From Neofusicoccum parvum (lineage: Eukaryota > Ascomycota > Dothideomycetes > Botryosphaeriales > Botryosphaeriaceae): DNA of 64,000 nucleotides. The notes beneath the pieces are model-generated. The model made no database searches, had not been told where the DNA came from, and saw only the letters and a program-made list of their open reading frames with translations. The translations under genes and the position numbers were made by a program. Of the stretch, positions 1 through 11,400 are shown piece after piece; positions within the stretch are counted from its first letter, which is position 1; each line of letters starts with the position of its first letter. The stretch is taken from NCBI GenBank assembly GCA_020912385.1, contig CP087206.1, positions 372,001-436,000 on the forward strand, in the 5' to 3' direction.

Positions 1-256
1 ACACCGAGGAGGAGATCAGGCCTGTCCTTGAACTCATGATCGACTACCTCAAGGCTCCTGTTGTCCACGAGGCCTTCTTCAAGAAGTATGCTAGCAAGAA
101 GTTCCTCAAGGGTAAGTCAACATTCATCCAATGTGTGCGCAACGTGATGCTAACTCGATTCCAGCCTCGATCGTCCTTCGCCAATGGGCCAAGAAGTACT
201 GCGTGGAGCCGACCAGCGCGTCGAAGGAGGCCAAGCCCACCAAGTCTCTCTCGTAG
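1..256 (+). CDS. G2/mitotic B-type cyclin, C-terminal end (5' partial)
   Basis: Only the last part of this gene is in the window. Reading from base 3 gives TEEEIRPVLELMIDYLKAP and then HEAFFKKYASKKFLK. An intron at 112-164 (GTAAGT donor, TGCTAAC branch point, CAG acceptor) is followed by ASIVLRQWAKKYC and a short tail ending at TAG 254-256. The block 'HEAFFKKYASKKF...AS....W' is the last helix region of the second cyclin fold in fungal B-type cyclins (NimE/Cdc13/Clb), which activate Cdk1 at G2/M. The destruction box, first cyclin fold and start codon lie upstream of the window. The family call rests on this C-terminal motif and its length; an A-type cyclin is unlikely because filamentous fungi use B-type cyclins here. 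Confidence 0.8.
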
Positions 257-1906
257 TGCACGAGTGGAGCTTGATGGCGGGATCTCTTTCTACTTCTCAT
301 GTTCTGTGCTCATGATCTTCCGACGAACACGACACCGTGGGCAACATGGCAACCCGTGGGTGTGGGTTATGCACTGTGGCCACTTCTATTCCTCCTCATC
401 ATCGGCGTAATCGGATCGGGCAAGGGTCTGAGTTGTTTATTTACTTCATGCGGGGCTGGCGGGCGTAATCGTGGGGCGCAATACCGGCTGCTCTTTATTC
501 TCTGGATAAAATCCCCTTCTGGCTATGTCTAAGGTAGATCTCAGCGGCGAGCAGGCAAAAAAGGCCAACACCGGTGGTCATTCCTAGCAATGGTTTACCG
601 TGTTAGACTTAATTCTGCTTACTACCTTTTCTTCCATCTAAGAAACGGGAACGGGGGCGATGAGAGTTTCTTGGGAGGCTTCATTGCTTGCTGGCTGGCT
701 GCGGGTCATGTAAACTTTTTAAATGGGGAGCCTCTTTCTTGGTTATTGTGTCGTGCACTGGTGTTCACTGGGATTGCGTGGTTGCGCTGGGTTTTGATGG
801 TTAGCGGGCTGGTCGAGGTTTGATGTGCTACGTTCTTGGGCAATTGGTGGTGACGATGGTTCCGAGTGTGCTTGTTTTTCAGCATCCTCGATGTGCATAG
901 CTTGAGGATGGATTGATTCATTGGTTCACGCGTCGGTCTCTCTTGAACTAGCCGTCCCTTTTCGGACCTTCTCCTGAGCTTGAATGGCGGGAGAGAGGAC
1001 AATGGCGTGATTTACACATACGGCAGTACGTTGTTGTGATGGACGAGAGCGCGCGATGGCGATTCGCGATGCCTCGGCAAAGCGCACACTAACGCGCCTT
1101 AGATCCGCGGTCAATCAATGTTGTCATCGAGATCACGATGCGCGCCTACACGACGCATCCGCGTCACGAACGCCTCGCGAACACGCTTCACGGACCACCC
1201 CGCTTCCTTCTCGCATCCCTCACGTCACACACACGTCCTCAAACACACGCATAAACAAGCCCCGTGCGAGAGAGGCGGCAAGGGTACATACCCGCTGTGC
1301 CCGAGCCCCCAGCGGCCCCCACTTTACTGACTTCCATCGCTTCCCTTCCAGCAACGCGGGCGCGGCGCTTGCGTCGGTGTCTCTGGCCTGCTGCATCCGG
1401 CGAGGACTCTCCTCCGGCTTGTTCTGCTCCCTTGGCCCGCACGCGTTTCACCAGGACGAAAAGAGGTGCGCGTCAACTCTGCATCATTCCCTTCTTAATT
1501 TTTCGAGGGGGACACTGTCTCTCCGTTCCTTGCTCAAGGGACCGGTCAGCCGCCGTTACCCAGGCAGCGTTGTTTGGACGCGTGCTTTTTCTGGAAGGTT
1601 GAGAGAATAACTGTGGGGCGTGCACCAACACACACCCTCGTCGGCTGCTCAGGGACTACTACTGTGGGGCGGGCCTGTTGCAGGTTGTGCATCACGGTTC
1701 TGACGCTGGCTTCGTGTTGCGTGGGGTTACGGAGGGGACCGAGTGCTGCTTCTTCATCGAACACCGTCTGACTGCGTTCAGGACGAGAGGGGAATCAAGT
1801 TCGCCGGGGCTGGTTGGTCGGCTGAACGCGCCGGTCGGTCAGCTGTCTTCTTGAGCTCTGGGGAAAGGAAGATTGGAAGCACGCCGAGTAGGGAGCATTC
1901 GAGGCC
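257..1906. other. intergenic, cyclin 3' side to HIT-gene promoter
   Basis: No convincing gene. The first few hundred bases are T/G-rich, as expected of a 3' untranslated region. Bases 1050-1900 are GC-rich and hold short open frames in every phase without recognisable protein sequence. A near repeat of CTGTGGGGCG occurs at about 1611 and 1660. The right end is presumably the promoter and leader of the HIT gene. Confidence 0.5.
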
Positions 1907-2857
1907 GTGGGCAAGGAAAGAAGAATGGCGGAGCCCAAGGAGATAGCAGAACGCTATCCGCAGTCCTGCCCCTTCTGCACCATCTCCGCTGCCTATCCGC
2001 ACACAGCGTCTCCCGGTCCCGATCAGACGTCGACTGCCTCAAAAAGCACGGATCTCGTCAGCTGCATACCGACCCCGTCGTCCGCGGATCCGGCGCGCGT
2101 CGATCCGGCGGCGTTTGTTGTGTTGGCGGCGCCGCGGGTGCTGGCGTTTTTGGACATCTTGCCGATGACGAGAGGGCATCTGTTGGTCACGACGAGGGAG
2201 CACAGGGGGAAGGTAGAGGATGTGGCGGGGGTGGAGGGGAGGGATGTTGGTGAGTGATTTTTTTTCCCTGGCTGTTTGAGACAGTTGCCGTACTGTTGAT
2301 GCTGCAATCCTTTCACTATTTTTGGAGCGTTGGTGGGGTGAAAGGTGGAAGTAAGATCGTGACCGTGGATTCACCTTCACTCTCTCCCAGGATGCGATAT
2401 CACCAGGGTGCTCATACATGATCTCGTACGAACAAACTAACCTAATACTTCTCCAGGCTTTTGGCTTCCCCTCTTGGCCAAAACCGTCGCTCGGGTGACC
2501 GGCGTCACGGACTATAACATCGTCCAGAATAATGGTCAGTATTCCTTCTCCACCTTTCCTTCATCACATGCTATGACTGTACGACCAAGAAAGACAAGGA
2601 GAAAAAAAAACATCTTTCAACATCAATCCCAGCCTAACATCCCAACAGGCGCAAGAGCAGCACAGGTAGTGCCGCACGTTCACTTCCACATCATCCCACG
2701 CCCGCCCAAAATGCCAGAGCTGAAGAATAAGAGCTGGACGATGTTCGGACGGGGCCAGCGGGAGGATCTAGACGACGACGAGGCGGGGAATCTGGCCGAG
2801 GAGTTGAGGAGTGTGCTCAAAGAAGAGTTGGAGCGCCTTGGGAAGAGCAGATTATGA
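1907..2857 (+). CDS. HIT-family nucleotide hydrolase (Hint/HNT1-like)
   Basis: Three exons: 1907-2249, 2457-2534 and 2649-2857, with phases that match, giving 209 aa. An in-frame ATG at 1925 (MAEPKE) would give 203 aa and is an equally good start. Exon 1 carries CPFC near residue 21, then the HIT core with LDILPMTRGHLLV. Exon 2 reads VTDYNIVQNN. Exon 3 carries GARAAQ and the catalytic histidine triad HVHFHIIPR. This order is that of the Hint branch, which hydrolyses nucleoside phosphoramidates and related AMP conjugates. The CPFC pair resembles the zinc-site start of many Hint proteins. A charged C-terminal tail (about 55 aa) after the triad is longer than in minimal Hint proteins. The substrate in this fungus is not deducible. 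Confidence 0.85.
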
Positions 2858-3082
2858 CAAGTTCTGATTGGATTCCCATTGCCTTCAGTGTTACGATCCT
2901 TGTTCATATGTACGCTTGAGATGTCTGAGAGATACGTTTGGAGATGTAGAATAGATGAATGGATTTTGAGAGCACATGCCCATGCTCTTTGCTTTACTCC
3001 TCATGTGCCCAGCCTTGCTACACGAAAAATGTCATATTTTCCAAGCACCTGTATTCCCGTCCTATCATACACGCGAACGTTT

Positions 3083-4096
3083 TCATTGGCCATCCTCCTT
3101 CTTCGGGTTCTCCTTCTCCTCCATATCCAACCGCCTGCTCTCGACGGTAAAGTACAAGCTCTTGCTCGCGCCCTCGAGCGCAGTCGTGATCTGCCCACCC
3201 ACGTCCTGCAGCATGTACACCAACTGCGCGCGCAGCCCGTCCAACCCGCCCTCAATCCCGCCAACCCACCTCGCGCCGTCCTGGTCGAAGGCCCTGCCCT
3301 CGACGCGGGCGCCCAGCAGCATCAGCTTCTGCAGGCCGGCCTGCACGGCCGGCTCGTGGTAGTCCGGGTTGGCCTTGCGGGTCGGGGCGGGGAAGGCGGG
3401 CTTGAGCGGGGCCAGGACGCACAGCGCGGCGCGCAGGTGCGCGGGCGACACGGCCGGGAACGTCACGCAGGCGATGGGGCCCGACAGAAGCACCTCCAGC
3501 TCGTGCTTCTTCTTGCGGTCGGCGGCCGCGTCGTGGGCGCGCCGCGACAGCGTGTGCGTCGCCGCGTCGGCCTCGTCCAGCAACTGCTTGCCGGCCGGGT
3601 CCTGGGCGGCCACCAGCGGGTCGTAGAACTCGACGACGCGCAGGGCGGCGCGGAAGATGCCCGTCTGCACGGTGTGGATCTTGATCGAGTCGGCCGGGGG
3701 CGAGGGCGCGGCCGTGCTGCCGGCCAGCTCCTCGTCGACCTTGCGCAGCGCCTTCGCCAGCTCCCGGCGTATGCCGGCCCACTCGACGGCGCGCAGGTTG
3801 TTGTGCTGGAACAGCAGCGTCAGCGGCGTCGACCGCAGCAGCGACGCGTACTGGCGCAGCAGCTGCGACTTGCGGAACTCGGGCGGCTTGTAGGAAGGCG
3901 GCTGGGTGGGCGGGTGCCGCTGGATGGGGACGGCGGCCGCGGTGGCCTGCTCAAAGGAGGGCGCGGGCGTGGTGGCCGTGGCGAGGCTGGCGTAGGGCCG
4001 TGGCGAGCATTGCAGGCGGGCGGCGTGGTTGTAGATGCGGACGCGGACGTGCGGTGCGGGTGTTGATGCGGACGGCAGCCGTATTCTGGGAGGCAT
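3083..4096 (-). CDS. MRPL11: mitochondrial large-subunit ribosomal protein uL10m
   Basis: A single exon of 337 aa. The N-terminus (PRIRLPSAST, then VRVRIYNHAARL) is basic, rich in Ser/Ala and free of acidic residues for about 45 residues, as expected of a mitochondrial presequence. From about residue 75 the protein follows the L10 fold: FRKSQLLRQYASLLRSTPLTLLFQHNNL and a following helix with WAGIRRELAKAL, then a long C-terminal half. L10 anchors the L7/L12 stalk that recruits translation factors to the ribosome. The protein is longer than yeast Mrpl11, as is common for filamentous fungi. It is divergent from the mitochondrial prolyl-tRNA synthetase gene with 359 bp between start codons. The family call is from memory of fungal MRPL11 sequences; a cytosolic P0-type protein is excluded because the acidic P0 tail is missing. 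Confidence 0.75.
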   Translation of the reverse strand: MPPRIRLPSASTPAPHVRVRIYNHAARLQCSPRPYASLATATTPAPSFEQATAAAVPIQRHPPTQPPSYKPPEFRKSQLLRQYASLLRSTPLTLLFQHNNLRAVEWAGIRRELAKALRKVDEELAGSTAAPSPPADSIKIHTVQTGIFRAALRVVEFYDPLVAAQDPAGKQLLDEADAATHTLSRRAHDAAADRKKKHELEVLLSGPIACVTFPAVSPAHLRAALCVLAPLKPAFPAPTRKANPDYHEPAVQAGLQKLMLLGARVEGRAFDQDGARWVGGIEGGLDGLRAQLVYMLQDVGGQITTALEGASKSLYFTVESRRLDMEEKENPKKEDGQ

Positions 4097-4455
4097 GGCG
4101 GGCGGTCGGTGGGGGAGGGGCGACCTGGGAGGCCGTCAGCGAGGGAGCGTGGCAGCGGACGGGGCCCAATGGCGTGGTGCTGACCGTGTGGACGCGGCGT
4201 GGGGACTTTTGAGGGTGCGGAGGAGCTGGCGGACTTCCGCAGCATCAAATTGTTGGATCGACGCTAGACCAGCGGGTCTGTGCGCTGCGCCTGATGGCTG
4301 GACGAGCATCACTATCACCGCCGCTCGACGACGCTTCAATCAACTCCGCGCCGTTGCTCGTTTCTTTCTCAATTGTGCCGGAGATGCGCCAGAGCTGGTT
4401 CCTGTGATACCCGTTCCACCAAGTCCAGCCTTTGTCGTAATTCCTGTTCTTCCAC
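4097..4455. promoter_or_regulatory. shared divergent promoter, uL10m / mitochondrial ProRS
   Basis: These 359 bases separate the two start codons of genes transcribed away from each other, so both promoters and both leaders must lie here. I see no clear TATA box. The left part is GC-rich and the right part, toward 4456, is pyrimidine-rich, as in many fungal leaders. Which motifs serve which gene cannot be told from sequence alone. Confidence 0.6.
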
Positions 4456-6268
4456 ATGCTTGTACAGTCTTTTCAGCGCGTGTCTCCGCGAGGTCTTCTC
4501 GTCTCATCCAGACTCCCCCAGCCATGCATCGCTCAGCGGACCTTCCTGAGCACCACTTCCGTAAGCATCTCAAACTTGACGCGTTGGCATGCTCATAACT
4601 CATGTCAATCAGAATGACCAGCGCAATCGGCTGAGCAGATTCTGGGTGCCCACCGGGGGCATCACACCCAAGGATGCCGAGGGCGAAGATACGCATGCCC
4701 TGCTCGTCCGTAGTGGCTTCCTCCGTCAGGCTCACTCTGGCATCTTCCATCTTCTCCCGCTTGGTCTCCGGGTGCAAGAGAAGTTTGAGCGGTTGATAGA
4801 CAAGCACATGCGCAGCCTTGGCGCATCAAAAGTCTCGCTCTCGTCCATCTCCTCCGAAGAACTGTGGCAACGCACCGGCAGGCTCGAGGGTAAAGAGCTT
4901 CTTCGCCTCAAGGACAGACATGATTCCGGCTTGCTGCTCGGGCCGACCCACGAGGAAGAGATCACTGAGCTCGTTCGCAACACGGTGAAAAGTTACAAAG
5001 AGCTTCCTCTGCGCCTGTATCAGATTTCAAGGAAATACCGTGACGAATTACGCCCGAGGCAGGGCTTGCTGCGTGCCAAAGAGTTCCTCATGAAGGATTT
5101 GTATACCTTCGACCACCTGGAGAGCGAAGCATTGGAGACGTATAAAAGCGTCAGAGAAGCCTATGTCAACATTCTGTCCGAGTTAAAGATTCCTTATTTG
5201 GTCGCAGATGCAGACTCAGGAGCCATTGGAGGAGACACAAGCCATGAATATCACTTCATCTCACCCAAGGGCGAAGACACCGTCTTCGCATGCAACTCGT
5301 GCGCCTATGTTGCCAATGAGGAGGTCGCCCAGCACAAGGATCAAGAATTCAGCCAGCCCGGTCCGATCCACGTATGGAAGGGCATCAGCAAGGACAGGAA
5401 AACCCTAGTCGAGGCACACATCATGCTCGACCCCGACCAGCCAACAGGGTCAACGGCACCAGCAGACCTCATCAACCTCCACGCAGTCAAGACAGTCTTC
5501 CCCGAGCTCGACACCTCCATCGAGCGCAACGCCGAAGAGATCTGGAAAGCCTCCCAACCCGACTCCAGCACCCCTCCCACCCGCCTCATCATTGCCGACC
5601 AAAACATCCACACCTTCCGCGACGCCCTCTCCTTCGAACGCCACACCACCGCCGACCTCGCCGCCGCCACAACCTTCCACTACCTCACCGCGACCTCGAA
5701 AACCCGCAGCCTCCGCCGCCTCCACGCCTCGTCCACGTGCCCCTCCTGCGCCACGCCGGGCTCGCTCGCCGCCCACCGCGCCGTCGAGGTCGGCCACACC
5801 TTCCACCTGGGCACGCGCTACTCGGCGCCGTTGCAGCTGGCCATCCAGACCCCGGCGGGGCGGCCGGCGCTCGTGCAGATGGGCTGCCACGGCATCGGCG
5901 TGTCGCGCATGATCGCCGCCGTCGCCGACGCCCTGGCCGACGCCCGCGGCCTCAACTGGCCGCGCGCCGTCGCGCCGTTCGAGGCCGTCGTCGTGCCGGG
6001 GAAGGGGGAGGAGGGGGATTCCGAGCGCGTTTATGATGGGCTGGTGGCGGCGGGCGTGGATGCGGTGTTGGATGATCGGAAGGGGCTGGGTGTTGGGTGG
6101 AAGCTGGGGGATGCGGATTTGGTGGGGGAGAATGTTATCGTGGTGCTCGGGCAGAAGTGGAGGAAGGAGGGGAGGGCGGAGGTGCAGTGTAGGCGGTTGG
6201 GGATCAAGGAGGATGTGGCGGAGGGGGAGTTGGTGGGGTTTGTGGAGGGGGTGTTGGCGAGGTTGTGA
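4456..6268 (+). CDS. AIM10: mitochondrial prolyl-tRNA synthetase
   Basis: Two exons, 4456-4560 and 4613-6268, joined over a 52-nt intron (GTAAGC donor, CTCATAAC branch point, CAG acceptor), giving 586 aa. Exon 1 supplies a basic presequence (MLVQSFQRVSPRGLLVSSRL) that the large open frame alone would miss. Class II synthetase signatures follow: WVPTGG and HSGIFHLLPLGL near motif 1, ISRKYRDELRPRQGLLRAKE and FLMKDLYTF for motif 2, and MGCHGIGVSRMIAA for motif 3, then an anticodon-binding C-terminal domain (AVVVPGK...VLDDRKGLGVG). It charges tRNA-Pro in mitochondria and resembles the bacterial-type enzyme rather than the cytosolic one. The last 270 bases switch sharply to G-rich codons, reported separately. 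Confidence 0.9.
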
Positions 6269-6531
6269 AGGACTGCTGTACAGTATCACGTCACCTCTTC
6301 TCTGTTCTATCAACTCATCGTGTAGGAATACGGATCTTGATAAATCTCCATCGGGACTCATGTCTCTCTGAATGGCAGAAATACCGTGCGTTGTAACCCA
6401 CGTGATCGGTGTTTGGTGATCCTGCGGCCCCCAACCCGTAGTTTTCTTCATACTTTACGCCACGTAAGTAGACCACATACTTTAACACACTGTCTCTTGC
6501 TCTGGCTGATACACCCGCGCTGCTGCTTGCC

Positions 6532-8319
6532 ATGGAGTCTTGTTCTGGATCATACCCGTACTTACCACTGAACAAAGTAGGCTTCCGTTATATCATCCTG
6601 CAGCCAGGAGCATTCGACACCGACATCAAATGCAGTCTTGTCCAGGATGTTGACGGTACGGACAGAACGCCATACGAAGCTCTATCATACGTCTGGGGCA
6701 AGAGCACTGACACGATCTCCATCGATATCGATGGCGTACGTTTTCCTGTGACAGTCAATCTGGAATCCGCTCTCCGACATCTCCGCCGGCCGACTGAAAC
6801 GCGTCGATTATGGGTCGATGCAGTTTGTATCAACCAAAACGACCTGAACGAGCGAGCCGAGCAAGTGTGCCGGATGAAGAGCATCTACGAGCACGCACAG
6901 AATGTGGTCATATGGCTGGGGCGAGAGGACGAGCCTGTCAAAGTGTACAAGAAATACGACCGCCCGATCGAAGACGCCTTCCAACTGGCCAAGGACATCG
7001 CGGCCATCCCTTCCCAGAACGACCTGGAAGACCTGCTCTCCTCCGTCGCCAGCAAGGACGCGTTCATGGTCCTCAGCCGGCTCTTCGACCGCACCTGGTT
7101 CGAGCGCGTCTGGGTCTTGCAAGAGCTCGTGGCGGCCGCGCGAGCGGACGTCGTCTGCGGCAAGTCCAGCATCCCCTGGTCGACCTTCGAGGACGCCTAC
7201 GCCCAGCTCGACGAGTTCTTCTCCGAAGAGATCTACGGCGACTGGGTCTTCCTCGACTCCGCCTTCCGCGACTGGTGGCGGCCGGTCTTCAACCGCTTCT
7301 CAGTGCTGCGCCAGCAGCTAACCGGGCGGTGGACGCACCCCGGGCTGGAGCACGCCATCCTCTTCATCCTGGGCACCTTCATCACCGAGCTCAGCGCGAC
7401 GGACGACCGCGACCGGCTGTGGGGCGTGATCTCGCTGATCGCGCACGACGGGCCCATCGACGCCGCCCTCGCCCCCGACTACCGCAAGCCCGCGCCCCGC
7501 GTCTTCGCCGACCTGGCGCGCCGCCTGATCGTCGGCACCGGCAGCCTGGCCACGCTGCACGCCTGCGACCACATCGCCGCCGACAACCAGCCCTCCTGGG
7601 CCCCCTCCTGGACCCGCATCAACCGCCCCATCCACCTCCTGCACGCCACCACGCCCCTCCGCCCACCCCCGGGCCCGCCCCCCTCAATCAGCTTCGCTGG
7701 CGACGACGTCCTGCGCGCCCGCGGCGTCCGGCTCGGCGCCGTGCGCGCCGTCACGCCCGCCTGCCGCGTCGAGAACCGCGGCACCGCCAGCTGGACCACG
7801 GCGTTCGCGCCGCTGTTCTCGGGGTGGGAGGCAGGGCTTTGGCGCGTCGTCGAGGGGGACGGCGGCGGCGGCGGGGACGAGAAGGCGTTCCGGGACGCGT
7901 GCCGCGAGGCCTTCCTCTTCGGGTTCGAGATGGGGACGCGGACGCGCGAGGAGGACGGCGAGACGTACGACATGCTGCTGGGGCGGGCGGGGCGGCCGGC
8001 GCGCGAGATTGTGGTCGAAGATGTGAGCGTGCTGGATATGTTCGCGGCGAGGGCGGTGAGGAATGTGCATGAGCAGTGCGCGTTCGTGACGGATGGGGGC
8101 TGCGTGGGGAGGACGTATGACGATGCGAATGATGCGTGGGTGGGGGATTGGGTGTGCTGTTTGCAGGGTGCGTATGCGCCGCTGCTGCTGCGGCCAGCGG
8201 AGGAGGAGGGCAAGTTCTGGTTCGTCGGGACCTGTGTGCTTAGCGGGTTCATGGATATGGACGTACAGGCGGATATCTTGGGTCGGGAGGAGGAGTTGCG
8301 GTATTTTGATCTAATTTAA
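6532..8319 (+). CDS. HET-domain heterokaryon incompatibility-type protein
   Basis: One uninterrupted exon of 595 aa. The HET domain begins at about residue 48 with YEALSYVWG, continues with LWVDAVCINQND at 93-104, and has the RM..IY..A..VVIWLGRE block at 114-132. These are the three classic HET boxes. After the domain comes a long variable part with PSWAPSWTRI near residue 355, a motif often seen in such proteins, and no recognised second domain. HET domains trigger a cell-death reaction when genetically different hyphae fuse; the domain is TIR-like in fold. The partner or ligand of this protein cannot be inferred. The gene ends 95 bp from the end of a convergent NACHT gene. From about 7,830 the coding strand becomes G-rich. 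Confidence 0.9.
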   Translation: MESCSGSYPYLPLNKVGFRYIILQPGAFDTDIKCSLVQDVDGTDRTPYEALSYVWGKSTDTISIDIDGVRFPVTVNLESALRHLRRPTETRRLWVDAVCINQNDLNERAEQVCRMKSIYEHAQNVVIWLGREDEPVKVYKKYDRPIEDAFQLAKDIAAIPSQNDLEDLLSSVASKDAFMVLSRLFDRTWFERVWVLQELVAAARADVVCGKSSIPWSTFEDAYAQLDEFFSEEIYGDWVFLDSAFRDWWRPVFNRFSVLRQQLTGRWTHPGLEHAILFILGTFITELSATDDRDRLWGVISLIAHDGPIDAALAPDYRKPAPRVFADLARRLIVGTGSLATLHACDHIAADNQPSWAPSWTRINRPIHLLHATTPLRPPPGPPPSISFAGDDVLRARGVRLGAVRAVTPACRVENRGTASWTTAFAPLFSGWEAGLWRVVEGDGGGGGDEKAFRDACREAFLFGFEMGTRTREEDGETYDMLLGRAGRPAREIVVEDVSVLDMFAARAVRNVHEQCAFVTDGGCVGRTYDDANDAWVGDWVCCLQGAYAPLLLRPAEEEGKFWFVGTCVLSGFMDMDVQADILGREEELRYFDLI

Positions 8320-8414
8320 AACTCAAGGTCCCTTAAACGATGCATAAAAGATAATAGGGGTCAGACTCTTGAAAAGGAAAGCCAGGTTTTGAGAACCGGG
8401 AGCTGGGCATCTAT

Positions 8415-11400
8415 TCATTCAGGCTGAGAGCGCTTGCTCCAACGTTGAAGCAGTCGCGTCAGGGACGCTCTCTTTCCACTATTCTTGCGTCTAGGGACAA
8501 CCTTCTCCTCCCCTTCCTCACTACTGGAAGCATTAACCCTGATTTCCTCGTTAGTACTCAACAGTGCCACTAAGATCCCTCCCCTTTTCTTCACGGCAGC
8601 CAGCTTTTCTTGCTCTTTGCCCCTCTGCAACGCAAATACAGACCTATACCTCGGATCACTCGCTGAAACCCCCAAGTCGACTGTGGGGTCAGCGCCATGT
8701 TCCAAAAATGACAGGTAGAGCTCTGGCGACTTCATCGACGGGTCCTGGAGCACACGCATCCACGGAGACGGACCCCCATCCATCGCGGGAACATTGGGGT
8801 CCGCGCCGCGCTCCAAGCATAGCTGGAGGACCTCAGGCTTCCACAGTTTAGGTTTTGCGAGCACGCTTTGCCACGGCTGCTCCATCGAGTTGACGAACGA
8901 TGTGCTCGGATTGGCTCCGCGTTTGAGCAAGAGCTTGACCATGTCGATGCTCGGCTCCTCGTGATGGGCTGCGGGAAGCAACGCTTCTGGCACGCTTTTG
9001 AATGCGCAGCAGTCGTTCATGGCTGTTTGAAGAAGCGTTAGACCTGCTGACACTTTTTTCTGATGCGAGGGCTGGTGACGGGTGAGTCTCGCGTCGACGT
9101 AGGCAGTCATTTGGAGCTTGATGGCGAGCGAGAGGAAAGGGCCGTCGCTGTGATCCGCTGGTCCGTTGCACCAACAGCAAGGCACACATCTCGGTGTGGT
9201 TCCGAGCAGCGTCTCGAGTGTTCTGGCAAATTCGTCGTAAAGTTCTAAAGGCGGTCTTCCGGTATGGTCGTGCGTGTCGGATGCATACTGCACGAACCAA
9301 GGCACCATCTCGGAGAGCGTGCCTCGACGAGGCTCGGCAGAATCAAAGTCGTGCCCCATGTTCGATGCTACGGGGCGCATGCACTTCAGCTGCAGCAGAA
9401 ATGCTTTGCAGAGGGCCGAGCTCGGGTCAAAGTCCGGTCTTGTCTTTAAGATGAGGGTTGGCCAGACACTCTTGCGGTGAAGATAGTCTCTAACCGTCCG
9501 ATGGAGATACGTCACTATGGCGTCTGTTTCGGACTCCCAGGTCGCTTCCAGAAGGCCTTTGCAGTGACTGTTGAGCTTGCCCCGCATACGCTGCGACCGT
9601 GCTACCCTCTCCTGGTCTGGCATCGGCTCGATAGGGTACCTGAATGTTAGATCTGGGTCGTCCTCATCAACAAAAGACATGCAGAACAGCGTGATAGGCT
9701 GCCTGGCTGCAATGACAATCTTGAAGATCTGTGAGGCATGCTCCAGCCGCTCTGGATTGATACTGTTGATCATCTTTTGGAACAGCCCTTCCAGGTCTCG
9801 CGGCATGCCGTTCAGGCGGCGATAGAGGACAGACACTTTTTCACCATCTGCCAGTCCCTGTATCAAACAGTCTACCACCAGACTGACCCAGAGAAATACC
9901 CCAGAGGCTTTCACGGCAATGTCTCTCATCAGCTCTTGCGCTCTTTCAGGGCTCTCAACTTGCATTTCAGCATATCCTTTGCTCTCTTTGAACTTTGACT
10001 CAACAAACGCGACGATGTCCGGGTATGTCAGGTCCTCGATGCGGAGGTTAGGTCCAGTCTGAAAGGCGTCCTCAAACACCGGCCAGGGTCGGCTCGCGAC
10101 ACAAATCTTGACGTTTGGATTGTTCGATAGGCGTTTGACGAACTCGATCAGAGTAGAATGATCTCCGGTAAACTCATCAAGGCCGTCGATGAAGAGGACG
10201 AAGCAGACTTCTGGCGTGGATTTCACCATGAGATCGAGGGCCCGCTGTAGTTTTGCGAGTGTTATCGATTTCGAAGTCCATAGGCTGAACAATTGATGGA
10301 GTTCAGACTCCTCCGGAAAGCCGGTCCTTGCAAGGCTCGGCTTTTGCTGGATGATCTGGTATATCAATGTTCTGAGAAGCCCTTGTTGTGACATTTGGAG
10401 CTCGGCACCGGAGTTGCAGAAGTAGTGATTGGCGAAGATGAAATGGGAGAATCGTTCCTGAAGGCCACGTTCGACGAGTGACTGGGTTCTGGTGCTGGCA
10501 TTGATGAATTTCATCAGGGTAGATTTTCCTGCCCCAGCTTTTCCTGTGATCCAGTATATACTCGAGTCACTGCTCAGCCAGGCGGAAAAGTCCGACCACG
10601 ATTTCTGACGGCGTTTCGGATGCTTGAAAACCCACTGGAAAGTCCTGCTGTGTGCCGCGGGAATTCTTTCCTCCTGGTTTTGCATGACCTCGAAGTCTAA
10701 AAAGCTCAAGACTTTAGGCACGAAGCCTTCCACTGTGAGCAAGCCAAGCGGACTCGGGTAAGGTTTGGGATCCTTGGTGATCTCCTCGATGACGGTCTCC
10801 TGCCATTTCTGACTCTGCTTGACGTGGCGTACGATCTCGTCTCGAAGATAACGGCTCTCCTTGGTCATCTTCAAAACATTGCCGTCGATATTGGCGTATT
10901 GTTCTCTATGGACAAAGTCATCAGTGATTACGGCTTTATCACGGTGGTTTGCGTGCTTACCTCATAACGACAATCACACTGACTGTAGTTTGTCGCCGAT
11001 ATTCTTCAAGCCGTCGTTCCAGCTGCTCAAATTTATCTTTATTCCACTTGTTCAAGGCCGCATGCTCGAAGCTTTCCAACTCATCCTTCTCCTTATTTTC
11101 TCCTTTGCGTCCGCTCTTGCGGGGACTCGAGGGCCTGAGCTTATCCAAAACATCCAGAAGCTCACGTGCTGTTTCATTGCATCCATTACAGAGGCTCTTG
11201 AGGTTCTCTTCTGTCTCTGTGCCTGCTGAAGCAAGACTGTTGGCCCTGCTGGTTTCTTGGATCCTCGCGTTCAGCCGCTGCAAAGTTTTGACAGTAGACC
11301 TCCTTTGCTTCTCTTTAACGAGCTCTCCAGCAGACGAGCAGGATATGCGGTGGCCGTCCTTTATCAGCTGTACCGAAAAGTCCACGAACTGGACAATTGC

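Noticed and set aside
1056..1610. 184-codon frame before the HIT gene
   Set aside because: Arg/Ser/Ala/His-rich noise in GC-rich DNA; no domain, and frames in other phases are as long.
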